A stretch of DNA of 64,000 nt from JAXGXJ01 sp963829545 (GTDB taxonomy: Bacteria > Actinomycetota > Thermoleophilia > RBG-16-64-13), in assembly GCA_963829545.1 (NCBI GenBank), contig CAWHIX010000010.1:1-64000 (forward strand), read 5' to 3'. Shown in pieces: positions 48,763 through 59,800 of the stretch. Below the pieces are notes generated by a model. That model had not been told where the DNA came from, did not search any database, and was given only the letters and a program-made list of their open reading frames with translations. Each line of letters begins with the position of its first letter. Position 1 is the first letter of the stretch. The translations under genes were made by a program, and so were the position numbers.

Positions 48763-51407
48763 TCGGCACCCCCTTTGGTCACCCATGCTTCGAACCGTAG
48801 CCCGGCAGCCGGGTCATAGGGGCGCTCGAAGGCTTCCGGATATCTCTCCTCCACTGCTCCATCATGGCCCGCAGGCAGCGGGCTGACCTCCACCAGGTAA
48901 CCGCTGGTGGCCTGGCCGACGAGCGTTCTTGGACGAGATCCAGTCGCCGGAGATGGTGTTGATGGCTCCGCCGCGGTCGACCTTGCCGGGGATGATGGGA
49001 TCGTGACGAGCACCGTGATCGACATAGGCCATGCCCGGGCAAGACACGTTCCCACACCCGGGCGCCGCAGAGCACGATACCGCGCTCGTTGTGGACCATG
49101 ACGATGTCGCCCATCTTGATGCCGCGGGCTTCAGCGTCGGAGGGATGGATCCACACCGGCTCATACATGTAGCCGTCATAGCCCATGACCTTGCAGGTGA
49201 CCACTTCACGGCTCCAGGGGATATCGTCCGCCTGGGCGTGGACGCGCCAGCGACCGTGGTTGGACATGAGCAGGAGCGGGTAGGCCTTGGCACGCCAACT
49301 GCCCCTGCGCTCGTCGTGCATGGCGCTCTTCTCGACCCATTTGGGGATGGGCGGGCGTTCTTCGTCGCAGGGGAAGTGCTTGGCCAGGTCGTCGGAGAAG
49401 AACTCCAGCTTCCCGGACGGCGTGGGCAGCGGGTTGCTTCTCGGGATCGTCGTAGAACGGCCGCAGGCCGACCACGTCGTTCTCCCATCCCTCGACGGTC
49501 TGCAGGATCACGTACTGCTTCTTCTCGAAGTCGTCCCAGGTGATCTTGTGTCGAGGTTCATGTTGTAGAAGACCTCTTGCTGCAGGTCGCTGATGGTTTT
49601 GCCCTCGCTGAACTCCTCGCCCTTGCCCAGCTTCTTGGCTACCTCGAGGACGGCTTCGTAGTCGCTCTTCGATTCGCCCACCGGGTCGATGGCCTTGTGA
49701 AGGAGGATGACGCTGTGGTGCTGGGTTCCCTGCCGGGTGTTGGTGACGATGTCGTCGACTTCCATGTTGGTGTTGGTCGGCAGGATGATGTCGGCATAGA
49801 GACAGTCGTTCTCCAGCCAGGGGTGCTGCGCCACTATGAACTCGATCTTGGGACTGCGCTCGGCCATGATGGTCTCGTTGCCGCAGTTCCAGCAGGTGAT
49901 CCGGCAGGGGGTGTCGGTCCACATCATGTGGATCTCGGTGCCGCCCTTCTCCTTGGCGATGGGGTACTCGTATTTGACGAACTGGTCGTCGACCGGCTCT
50001 TCGATGCCGCCGTTGCCGTAGAATGACCAGCGGCGGATCGAGGATGGCCTTATGGATGAGGGTCTTGGGGATGAGCTGCTTGCCCCAGGCCCGAATGGTG
50101 GTCAGGGTGGGTTTGGTGAGGCGTTCGGAAAGCTGCGGGTTGAAGAAACGCGTGCTCTGGATCAGTTCCGGCCGCGGCATGCCGCCATAGGAGATCTGGA
50201 CCTGATGACGCCCCGGGCCGCCCAGGCCCTGCATGCCCAGCATGATGCACTCGAGGCGGGCGGGCTCGTGGCAGTACGGGCCGCGCGCATAGCTGCCGCC
50301 GAAGTAGTGGGCCATGGAGGTGCGTCGTGGCGGCCATGTCGCGGGCCAGCGCCTTGATGGTCCACTCCGGAACGCCGCATTTCTCGGAGGCCCATTCCGG
50401 GGTCTTGGGGATGCCGTCTTCGTCGCCCATGACGTAGGCTGTCACCTTTGTCCATGCCCACGGCGTGGGTCTTGACGTATTCCTTGTCCTAGGTGTCTTC
50501 CTTGAGCCAGGTGTAGATGATGGCCAGCTGCAGAGCCGAGTCGGTGTTGGGCCAGACGGGGATCCACTTGTCGGCGTGCACGGCCGCACCGTAGTTGAGG
50601 TCGGGGCAGATATACACCTGCTTGATGCCGCACTCGGTCCAGAAGTAGCACAGCCGGCTGGCGAACTGACCTACGAAGCCCCAGGGAGTGGTCTCAGGGT
50701 CACATCCCCAGAACAGCACCAACTCGCTGTTCTCGGTGATGTCTTTCATGCAGTTGTCGGAAGGATCCATCATCCCGACGATGCCCTGGCCCCACACGTG
50801 CTTGGAGCCCCAGTAGAAGCCCTCCCAGCTGTCCGGGTTGCGCACCTGCTGCGTGAAGCCGCCCAGCATCTCCAGCAGCCTGGCCTGATGTCCGTGGGGG
50901 GTGTTGATGGTCTTGCACTCGCCGTGGCCGTCGCCCTGGGCCAGGATGGCCAGTGGGCCGTAGGTGGTGATGATGCGCTTGACCTCGGTGGCGATGAGGT
51001 CGGTGGCCTCGTCCCAGGAGATGCGCACGTACTTGCTCTTGCCGCGGTTCTGCGGGTTGCGCTCGCCGTTGGGATCGAAATCGACCCGCTTCATCGGGTA
51101 CTGGATGCGGTTGGGCGAGTAGGTGCGCTTCTTGTAGGAGAGCGACCAGGGGGAGGGCATGCCTTTGTAGTTGGACTCCAGAGTATGCCCGTCCCGCTCG
51201 AACTTCCAGGAGCGGAAGCTGTCGCGAGGGATACTTCCAGTCGAAGTGCATGGGGCGGACGCGCACGATCTTGCCGTCGGACACGTCCACTGCGGCCGGA
51301 TCGCAACCGCCCAGCAGGCCGCCCAGGGCAAGCGCCCGGACGACGGTCTTGTCGGGCTTGAACTTGGCCGCTCCCGGCGTCTCTGCTGTCATCTTCTCTT
51401 CTGCCAT
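48759..51407 (-). CDS. Pyrogallol transhydroxylase-like molybdopterin large subunit, many frameshifts
   Basis: Start ATG 51407 (GAGGGAGTGC upstream). Full length about 880 residues, like the 875 of the Pelobacter alpha subunit. Pieces in different frames: MAEEKMTAETPG; GKIVRVRPMHFDWKYPS; YPMKRVDFDPNGERNPQNRG; YVRISWDEATDLIATEVKRI; AILAQGDGHGECK; VRNPDSWEGFYWGSKHVWGQ; VLFWGCDPETTPWGF; IIYTWLKED; GVPEWTIKALARDMA; AERSPKIEFIVAQHPWLEND; ADIILPTNTNMEVDDIV; AEARGIKMGDIVMVHNERGI; VDRGGAINTISGDWI; ending FEAWVTKGGAE at 48759. His in GDGHGE and Asp-Ser in NPDSWEG line up with H144, D174 and the Mo-ligand S175 of the Pelobacter enzyme. The N-terminus lacks an Fe-S motif, also as there. At least eight shifts. 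It may act on phenols, by hydroxyl transfer or dehydroxylation. Confidence 0.8.
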
Positions 51408-51714
51408 ACTGCACTCCCTCTGGTTGCGTGCGGCGACGGCCAATGCGGCGAGGTCGGTCAGCATCCGGAGCGTTCGAGCCGGCTCGCTGTGCATCCCGCA
51501 GCCACTTGTGTCGCCCCGCGAAGACAGCGATCTCCTCATGGCCCACCAAGCCACACTGGCACCCTGAACCTAACACAGAATGCCCGCAAACGCTAGAGAA
51601 ATGAAGGTCGCAAGACCACCTTGTTACATACGAATACCATTATCGAAAGAGTGGGCGAGAAGAAGTCCTCAACCTGTCAATAAGCAACAATCCTCGGGCG
51701 GGGTCGTGAAGATG
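51408..51714. other. Upstream region of the Mo-enzyme operon
   Basis: About 300 bases between the transhydroxylase-like start and the end of the MMPL gene. A stretch at 51590-51690 is clearly richer in A and T. It contains TTGACA on the minus strand (near 51675) but no convincing -10 box at the proper distance. No coding frame. Confidence 0.45.
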
Positions 51715-54330
51715 TCAGCCTGCGTCTGAAGACGTCCCGTCCGACTTCCCGGGCCTGCCCCGCCGCGAGGGCCACCAACTCCATCGTCCGAGCAGGACGA
51801 TGATGGCCGGTACCAGGGTCGTCCGCACGACGAAGGTATCGAGCAGCACGCCGAAGGCTACCGCGAACCCTATCTGCAGGAGGCCCAGCAGGCTGCGCGC
51901 TCAGCATGCTGGCGAAAGTGCCGGCCATGATGATGCCGGCGGAGGTGATGATCCCGCCCGTGCGGGCCAGGGCCAGCCGTGTCCCGGCCCGGGTCCCGTG
52001 GGTGACCACCTCCTCCTTCACGCGCCCGATCAGGAAGATGTTGTAGTCCATGCCCAGCGCCACCAACATGACGAACATGAACATCGGCACCCACCAGACG
52101 ATACCCGCCGCGCCCAGGATATCGACGAAGAGGAGACGGACGACGCCCAGCGTCGCCCCGTACGAGAGCAGGATGGTGAGTATGAGGTAGATGGGGGAGA
52201 CCAGCGCCCGCAGCAGAAGCACGAGCACCACGAAGACGCCGCCCAGAACATAGACCATAGCGCGGGTCATGTCCCGGTTGGAAGCGTCCCGCAGATCGAG
52301 AAGCACCGCGGAATCGCCTTCTACCGCGGCCTCGAAGCCGCCTTCCTCCAGGGTCTCGCGGATGGTCTCGCGTGGCCGTGATGGCTTCCGAGGTGTAAGG
52401 ACCGGCGTCCAGGACCACCTGCAGCCGGGCGGCGGTCCCGTCCTCAGAGATGTAGGCGTCCCGCAACAGCTTGAGCCCCTCGTTGCTCTCGAGGTAGAGG
52501 TCGGGGAGGAGGATGGCGTCCGGGCGGCCGGCAAAGGTGTTCTGGAGGGACTCGAGGCCGGTCGCCAGAGCCTCAGCTGGACGGCGCTTCCTGGGCGGCC
52601 GCCCCCGGCTCGGCCGTCGCCCTTCCGGCCAGCGACGCCAACTCACCCAGAGCCGCCATAGAGGCGGCGTATCCCGGATCGGCCGTCGCCTCGGGGTAGG
52701 CCCCGGCCAACTGCTGCAGGTATCCGAACAGGTCGGTGAGTTGGGCGGCCGCCGCCTCGAGCGCGGCGGCGGCCGCTTCGCCCGTGACCGCGCCGGCCTC
52801 TCCGCCGCCGCCGGTGCTGCCCGCCACGGTCGCGAGCGTCGCCAGGCCCTCCCTCACGACTGCCGCCTCCACTCCCAGTTGGTCGGCGACGCTCAGTGTG
52901 TTCGCGTCGGGCAGCGAACCGGTGAAGCTACGCACGGCCGTCACGTGCGGCGAGGCCTGCAACAGCCTCTGCAGTTCCGCTATGCGTGCCAGCCCCTGGG
53001 GGGTGTCGAAGCGGGCGGGGTCGATAGCCACCACGTTGAGGGGCTGCATCTGGCCGGGGCCGAAGTGCTCGGCCAGCACGTCGAACCCCTGCCTGGTCTC
53101 GTCACCCTTGGGCAGGTCGCCCAGCAGGTCGAAGTCGCGGACGAGGCCTGCTCCGTAGACGGCCAGGGGCACCAGCACTATCACCGGAACCAGAAAAGCG
53201 ATCACGGGACGGCCGACGACCTTCGCCCGCCCAGGAATGCCACATACCGCGGTCACCCACGTGGCGAGGCTTGCGCGGCCAGAAGGCGTAGTGACCCAAC
53301 ACGGTGAGCAGCGCGGGGGTGAAAGTCAGTCCGGCGAGCAAGGCGATGGCCACCCCGATGGCGATGCTGGGACCGGTGGTGTTGTAGAGCCCAAGCTCCG
53401 CCGCCGCCATCATGGCCAGGCCTACGATGACCGTGCCCGCGCTCGAGGCGATGGTCTCACCGATAGTCCGCACCGTCGTCTTGACCGCCGAGGCAGGGGC
53501 GCTCACGTCCGCCATCTCTTCCCTGAAGCGGCTGATCATGAACAGGCAGTAGTCCGTGCCCGCGCCGAACAGCACCACGATCAAGAACACGTTCGTGTAC
53601 ATGGAGATGGTGAGGGGACCGGATCCCAGGTAGGCGACAACTCCTCGCGAGATGACGTAGGCGAGCCCTATGGTCGCCAACGGGATGATAGGGCTGACCG
53701 GAGATCGATAGATGATGAGCAGGATCGCCACGACGAGCACGATGGTGATCCAGGTGGTGGAGTCGAGGCTGCCCTGTGACTCGTCGTTGTACGCGGCCAA
53801 TATGGGGCCATCGCCGGTGAGATAGACCTTCATATCCGGAGGCGCCTGCTCCAGGCGGTCGCTGATGGCCGCGATGGCTTCCGCCGTACTCGGTTCGGTC
53901 CCTCCAGCATCGAAGCGCACGAGTACCAGAGCCACCTGCCCGTCGGGGCTGGTGAGGCTTGCTCTGGTCTGTTCGTCGCCGATGGCGGGAGACAGTACCT
54001 GATCGACTCCGGAGGGCGCTTCGGGTCCGCTCAGCCACGCGCTGAGGTCGTCCACGAACGCGGCGGCCGGTCCCTCGGCCGCTTGGTTCCCATCCCCGGC
54101 GTCTACTACTACGACCGCGCTAGAGGGCGACACTCGGTCGGGGAAGTATTTCTTGACGTGTCGTTCGCGTCCAGGCTGAGCGCAGAGGAAGGGAGGAAGG
54201 CGCGCTGGTCGCTCACGGCCACGTCGTCGATGTTCGGGGCGACTGCGGTGAGGACCGCGGCGGTGACTACCCACAGGGCGAGGATCAGCCAGCGGAAACG
54301 GACGGCGAACGAGCCTAGCCGGGCGAACAT
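51715..54330 (-). CDS. MMPL/RND-family membrane transporter, frameshifted
   Basis: Full length about 871 residues. Start MFARLGSFAVRFRWLILALW. Two halves, each with an extracytoplasmic domain and a bundle of membrane helices: first IIPLATIGLAYVISRGVVAY, FLIVVLFGAGTDYCLFMISR and SSAGTVIVGLAMMAAAELG, second LTILLSYGATLGVVRLLFVD, FVMLVALGMDYNIFLIGRVK and RTGGIITSAGIIMAGTFASM. GTDYCLF and GMDYNIF carry the proton-relay Asp-Tyr pair. The end reads LLDTFVVRTTLVPAIIVLLG and stops at 51715. Frames change near 54150, 53230, 52590, 52380 and 51900. Related proteins (MmpL, YdfJ) export lipids or drugs. No lipid-synthesis gene beside it. Confidence 0.88.
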
Positions 54331-54331
54331 G

Positions 54332-54565
54332 CTACGTCAAGACCTGTCCGGCGGGGCGATGAAGGCCATCAGCGCATGGGTTACGGCCGCGATACTTGCG
54401 CGTCGCCTGCATGGTGGCGAACACGATCTGGCATAGGTCATCGGGAACCCAGAATGCGATCAGACTGGCGTAGGGTCCGGTCTCCGCATCCGTGGAAAGG
54501 ACGGCGAAACGCTGCGAAAGAAGCAGGTCTTCCACAAGTCGTCTGGATTCCTCGAGTCTATGCAA
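54332..54565 (-). pseudogene. Truncated pyridoxamine 5'-phosphate oxidase-like gene
   Basis: The first 55 residues (LEESRRLVEDLLLSQRFAVL, STDAETGPYASLIAFWVPDD and QIVFATMQATRKY) are a normal start of a PNPOx-like flavin-binding protein. After KYRG the sequence becomes RNPCADGLHRPAGQVLT and stops, with the rest of the barrel missing. The break coincides with the 19-bp direct repeat at 54373-54391. So the gene was cut by a rearrangement or an assembly join. Confidence 0.75.
54373..54391. repeat. 19-bp direct repeat, left copy
   Basis: CGCATGGGTTACGGCCGCG, identical to 55506-55524 in the same orientation. It marks the point where the PNPOx-like gene is broken. Confidence 0.85.
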
Positions 54566-54748
54566 GTCGGACCTCCCACCTTCATGGCTCAGTCGCCGTG
54601 TATGAGTTACCGCGGCCGCACTCCTGCGAAACCAGTACTCTCAGAACGAACGCTACGTTTTAAAGGGTACTGGCCGGGGCATCACCAACAATGATAGGGC
54701 CTGGCATGCGGGGATCAAAACCGCTCGATTAGTCAAGGAGGGTCTGTC

Positions 54749-55291
54749 ATGGCAAGGAAACTCATCGTGACAGCCGTGGTCGTTGCCCTGGTGGTGACGG
54801 CAGGCGTCGCTCTCGTCGCTTGCGGGGAGGATGAAGAAACGACTACGACCGCTGCTCCCACGACCACTGAAGCGGCAATGATGGATATTGTCGATACCGC
54901 CGTGGCGGCGGGGAGCTTCACCACTCTGGCCTCACTCTTGGAGACGGCTGGGTTGGTGGAGACTCTCAAAGGACCCGGACCCTTCACTGTTTTTGCGCCC
55001 ACCGATGATGCTTTCGCGAAGGTTCCGCAAGAGACAATGGACGCGCTTGCCGCGGATCCCGAAGGGGCTCTAACCGACGTTCTCACTTATCATGTGGTAC
55101 CTGGCAAGGTCATGGCCGCCGATGTGACCGACGGGCTTGAAGTCGCTACTGTCCAAGGCTCGACCGTCACGTTCACGGTCAAAGACGGCTCGGTCATGAT
55201 CAATGACGCCAACATCGTGCAGACCGACATCGAGTGCTCGAACGGAGTCATCCACGTGATAGACGCGGTGCTCATCCCGCCGGAGATGTAG
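54749..55291 (+). CDS. Fasciclin-domain lipoprotein
   Basis: 180 residues, ATG after AAGGAGGGTCTGTC. Lipoprotein signal: LIVTAVVVALVVTAGVALVA then the lipobox Cys, followed by a Thr/Glu-rich linker. One FAS1 domain: DIVDTAVAAGSFTTLASLLE, PGPFTVFAPTDDAFAKVPQE, ALTDVLTYHVVPGKVMAADV and GVIHVIDAVLIPPEM. Such proteins mediate adhesion at the cell surface; in Actinobacteria they are similar to MPT70/83. Intact. A fragment of a second fasciclin gene lies 160 bases downstream. Confidence 0.93.
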   Translation: MARKLIVTAVVVALVVTAGVALVACGEDEETTTTAAPTTTEAAMMDIVDTAVAAGSFTTLASLLETAGLVETLKGPGPFTVFAPTDDAFAKVPQETMDALAADPEGALTDVLTYHVVPGKVMAADVTDGLEVATVQGSTVTFTVKDGSVMINDANIVQTDIECSNGVIHVIDAVLIPPEM

Positions 55292-55312
55292 GAGTCAGCT
55301 CCCGCCAGCCGT

Positions 55313-55354
55313 GTCAGCCGCACGTGGATTGGGTGTGAGCCATGTGCGGCTGAC
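55313..55354. repeat. 11-bp inverted repeat after the fasciclin gene
   Basis: GTCAGCCGCAC (55313-55323) and its exact complement (55344-55354) enclose 20 bases. A possible terminator without a T-run, or part of the rearranged segment. Confidence 0.45.
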
Positions 55355-55452
55355 CGCGGCTCTTTGGAAAGCGGGTAGGTACAAAGCTGTTTCCGCGGTT
55401 TCAACTGAAGCGTCGTCTCAAGTTCGACAAGAAGTAGTGTTACGGCCCTATC

Positions 55453-55509
55453 GAGCCGTTGACCAAGGTGCTCACCTACCACGTGGTACTCGGCAAGGTC
55501 ATGGCCGCA
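55453..55509 (+). pseudogene. Remnant of a second fasciclin domain
   Basis: The frame reads EPLTKVLTYHVVLGKVMAA, which matches the motif LTDVLTYHVVPGKVMAA of the intact gene, but neither side continues as a fasciclin. It is joined directly to the 19-bp repeat and the end of the activase gene. Confidence 0.75.
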
Positions 55510-55524
55510 TGGGTTACGGCCGCG
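55506..55524. repeat. 19-bp direct repeat, right copy
   Basis: Identical to 54373-54391. It lies where the fasciclin remnant meets the 3' end of the activase C-terminal gene, so the true end of that gene may be altered. Confidence 0.85.
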
Positions 55525-56881
55525 CTATCTTCTTGCGGCGCTTGTAGGTCTTGGCCAGCTCGAGGAAGATGCCCACGTCGCGATCGAGGTCGCTGTGGGT
55601 GCCGTCGAAGTAGAAGACCCGGATGGGGATGTTGTCGTGGTCCCGGCTCACCCGGGGATAGATGGCCTCGGTGACGATGCCGTTCATGCACGTGAAGGGG
55701 CTGATGTCGATGATGCCGTCCGCTCCCTGGTGGTAGAGATAGATGGATCCTCCGGTGGAGAGCACCATCTCGCCAAGAGCGCCGGTCTGGGGCAGATAAG
55801 GCTCGGCGTACTCGAGCACTTCGGTCACGTGGGGTTCGGGGTGATGGGTGAAGACATCGTGGAAGTCGGCCATGAGGGCCTTTTCGTCCTGTTGCATGAT
55901 GCGCGAGGTGATGAAGGTCTTCAGCCAGTCCTTGCTCGCCCGCCTTCTCTCCTCGCGGTGTCGCCGGAAAGCCTCCGCGTTCGTGTACCATACCCATTCG
56001 CCGATTCCCGACAGCCAGCACTCGCCCCCCTGGGCCTCGATGTGGCGGATGAGTTCGTTGTTGGCGAAAGTGTTGAGGCGGCAGAAGATCTCGCCCACGA
56101 TGCCGATGAGGGGGCGGTCCTCCTTCTTGACAGGGATGTCGCTGAAAGAGCGCTTGACGCGCAGGAGCCCCGCCTTGAGGTCGGCCATCTGCTCCTTCTT
56201 GTCCACGCCTTGGCGGGCGACGATGTCGGCCATGAGATCGAGCGATTCCAGGTAGACCCTATCGGTCTGGCCTCGTTCGACCTCGTAGGGTCTGGTCATG
56301 AGCAGCAGCTTCATGAGGATATCCTGCACCTGGACCGCCCGCCAGGCGGTACGGATGAGCTCCGAGGCCTGCTCACCCACGCCGGCGTAGCCGTCCGCGG
56401 ACGTGAAGGACAGGATGGAGACATCCTCGTAGCCCTGATCGTCGAGCACGCGGCGCAGCAGCCCCACGTACTGTCCAAAACGACAGGGCCCGTTGGCGGT
56501 GGGGAGAAGGAAGGCCGTCTTCTTGGGGTCGAGCTTCTGGTCCTCGATGAGCTTCATATAGTCACCAAGCACGATCCGCTGGGGATAGCACTCGTCACCC
56601 GAGGTGTACTTGCCTCCCAGTTCCAGGGTGCGCGAGTCCTCCTCGGGCGTCACCCGGGTATCCAGGCCGATGGAGCAGAAGGCGGCGGCCAGCATCCGCG
56701 AACCCCCGTAAGGCATGCGGCACAGCCAGAGGGTGCGGTCCTTGATGTCGATGTCGGTCTCGACCGGGCTGGTCTCGGCGCCGTGGGCGGCCACTGGTTT
56801 GGGCACGGCCGCAAGCGCAGCCATGGCCGTCTCCCGGTCGGTCTTGCCGTTGCCGCCCTTGGTCGCGGTCTCGGTATCCAC
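55514..56881 (-). CDS. HgdB/DUF2229-like C-terminal part of a 2-hydroxyacyl-CoA dehydratase-type activase
   Basis: 455 residues, GTG 56881 directly after the stop of the preceding gene. It contains LWLCRMPYGGSRMLAAAFCS, GGKYTSGDECYPQRIVLGDY, FLLPTANGPCRFGQYVGLLR and WLSGIGEWVWYTNAEAFRRH. The Cys in DECYPQ and GPCRFGQY are typical of the C-terminal domain found in very large activase-related proteins of anaerobes. In many genomes this part and the upstream 1041 residues are one protein of about 1450. Here they are separated by a stop with zero spacing, possibly a frameshift or a natural split. The tail KTYKRRKKIARP is altered by the 19-bp repeat join. Confidence 0.85.
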   Translation of the reverse strand: MDTETATKGGNGKTDRETAMAALAAVPKPVAAHGAETSPVETDIDIKDRTLWLCRMPYGGSRMLAAAFCSIGLDTRVTPEEDSRTLELGGKYTSGDECYPQRIVLGDYMKLIEDQKLDPKKTAFLLPTANGPCRFGQYVGLLRRVLDDQGYEDVSILSFTSADGYAGVGEQASELIRTAWRAVQVQDILMKLLLMTRPYEVERGQTDRVYLESLDLMADIVARQGVDKKEQMADLKAGLLRVKRSFSDIPVKKEDRPLIGIVGEIFCRLNTFANNELIRHIEAQGGECWLSGIGEWVWYTNAEAFRRHREERRRASKDWLKTFITSRIMQQDEKALMADFHDVFTHHPEPHVTEVLEYAEPYLPQTGALGEMVLSTGGSIYLYHQGADGIIDISPFTCMNGIVTEAIYPRVSRDHDNIPIRVFYFDGTHSDLDRDVGIFLELAKTYKRRKKIARP

Positions 56882-59800
56882 CTAACTCTCCCTCACCGGT
56901 TCTCTGGCGGTCTTGTCGTCCCGGGCCCACCAGCGCAGGAAGCCCTTGCTGTCGAGGTACGCCTCGCACCGAGTCATGGCCCCGGCGTCGTTGGTGTGCT
57001 CGTCGAACTGCAGCACCAGGAAGGGTTCCGAAGAGGCGGCGCCCATGAAGTGCTTCACATAAGAATCGGGTCCGCATTTGAAGTTGGTCATGTAGATGAT
57101 GTGCAGGTTGGGATGCTCCGCCACCACTTTGGCCGCCTGCAGGATCTTGCGCCCGTAGTTCCAGAACATGTTGGGGGTCACTTCCCGAGTGTCCTTGCCC
57201 CAAAGGGGAAGGAAATCGATGGGGATTATGTTGACCCCGTAGTAGCTGCGCAGCTTGGCCGGGATGTCCATGTTGACGCCCGAGTCGTAGATGTTGTACG
57301 GGCGGCCGACGAGCACGATGCCCAGCTCGTCGAGTTCCTCCAGGGTGGACAGAGCGTCGGCGCCGGCGCTCATCAGACGGCCGCGGAACTCGGCCTGAGC
57401 CTCGTAGGCCTCCTTCAGAGCCTGCTCCACCACCCGGCCCGGGACCCCGAACCTCTTCATGTCGGTCTTCAGGGTGCGGCCCAAGTACTGCGGCCCGCGC
57501 CGGAAATGGACGGTGGGGGCGAAGAAGCGGGAGGCCTCGTGCTCGAAACGGGGGGCCAGCCGGATGACGTGGGGGAGGGTCTGTCCCCAGGGGCAGCCGT
57601 GCGACTCGATGCCCGGTTGGTCGGTCTCCTCGTTCAGTTGGTTGGGGACGAAGACGTAGTCTGCCCCGGCTTCGATCAGTTCCGCCACGTGGCCGTGCGC
57701 CACTCGGATGGGGAAGCAGGGCTCGGCCACCGCACTTTCGATGCCCATCTCCCGGATGTTCTTGTCGGTCTCGCGGGACAGCATGATGTCGAACCCGCAG
57801 GTCTTGAAGAAGGTGGCCCAGAAGGGCAGGCGATCGTAGGTATACATGGTCCGCGGGATGCCCATGGTGCCCCGGGGAGCTTCGGTGCCGCTGCGGAGCA
57901 AGATGGAGGTGTCCTCGGACTCGGTGACGTAGGAGTAGAAGAGGGCGTCCCGGAAGCCTATCAGGTCACGGATGACCGGCTCTTTGTCGACCTTGGCCCG
58001 CTTGCGATAACGGTCCGAGCACTTGTCGCCCCAGTAGGTCTTCTCTTCGCCGATGGTGAACTGGCGGATGTCGCACTCGTTACTGCAGCCCTTGCAGGTG
58101 AATTCGCGCACCTTGTAGTCCACCTGCTCCAGGTCCCAGCCCCGGAAGCGGGAGGGCGTCCCGGTGGCCGACATCTTGTCCCGAGCCAGCAGGGCCGCCC
58201 CGATGGCCCCCACGACGCCGTTGTGCGGGGGCACGATGATGTCCTTGTCCAGGATCATGCTGAAGGCCGCGGCCACGGCATCGTTGTAGGCCGTGCCACC
58301 CTGGAAGTAGATGGTGTCGCCGATGTGGCGCTGCCCCACCAGGCGGTTGAGATAGTTGTAGACGATCGAATACGCCAGGCCGGCTACCAGCGCCTTCTTG
58401 TCCGCCCCCCGCTGCAGGTAGGAGTTGACGTCACGCTCCATGAAGACGGTGCAGCGCTCGCCCAGGCGCACGGGCGCTTCGGAGGAGAGGGCCAGCTCGG
58501 CGAACTCCCCGATGATGCTGATGCCCAGCTTCTCGGCCTGTTCCTCCAGGAAAGAACCCGTGCCGGCCGCGCAGGCTTCGTTCATGGCGAAGTCGACCAC
58601 GACCCCGTTCTGCAGGCTGATGAACTTGGAGTCCTGGCCGCCGATCTCGAAGATGGTGTCCGGGACCCGGTCGATCAGCTTGCGGCCGATGAAGGTGGCG
58701 CCCGTCTTGTGGGCGGTGATCTCGTCGTTGACGGTGTCGGCGCCGCACAGTTCGCCTATCAACTCGCGACCCGAGCCGGTGGTGGCCACGCCCAGGATCT
58801 CCAAACGCTCGCCCATCTCGTTCCAGATATCGGCCAGGCCTTTGTTGACCACTTCCACAGGGCGCCCGTCGGTCTTGACGTAGATCTCCTTGACCATCTC
58901 TCCATCCTCGTCGAGGACGACGAGGTTCGTGGACACGGAGCCGATGTCGATACCCAGATAGGCGCCGATCCTGCCTTCGGGCGGGAACTCATAGGGCTTC
59001 ACGCGGTCGCGCAGGAGGATGACCCTATCCATGGAGAGAGCCTCGCTCGTTTCGAACTCGGCCGCCTGGCCCTGGGCCAGTCGATCGGCGGCCACGGTGA
59101 CCATCTCCACGCCGGCCGTCTCGTCACCGGCAGTGAGGGCCGAGCCGATGGCTCCCATCCAGGCGTAGTAGGTGGGGACGATCAGACCTTCCTCGTCGGC
59201 CTCAAAAGCCTCGCGCAGCGCAGCTACGGCGCCACGGTTGGCTGCCACCCCACCGATGAAGGCCACGCGCTCGCCGATGTCCTTGCCCTTGGTGATGGTG
59301 CCGCGATAGTTGCGTACCACGGCGTTACACAGACCCTTCAGCACCTCGGGAGGCTGGTAGCCCTTCTGTTGGGCGTGGATCATGTCCGACTTGGCGAAGA
59401 CCGAGCAACGCCCTGCGATGGAGGCCGCCTTGCCCGCCCCCTGTACGATGTCGCCCACGTCCTCGATGTCGTAGAGGAGGCGGTTGGCCTGCTGGTCCAT
59501 GAACGATCCGGTCCCGGCGGCGCAGTCCCCGTTGGTGCCGTAGTCGGCGATACCTACGCGGCCGGAAGCGGCGTCGGTCTCCAACCGGATGAACTTGGAG
59601 GTCTCGCCTCCCATCTCGAAGATGGTGGTCACGTCGGGGTGCATCGCTCCCACAGCCCGGGCGATGGCCTTGAACTCGTTCTCGTAGGGGAGTCCGAGCA
59701 GGTGCCCGGTGAGACGGCCCCCGGTGCCGGTGACGCCCGCGGCGGTGACGAGACCCTCGGGCAGCGCGGCCATGACCTGGTCGAGCAGCGCCTGGGTGGT

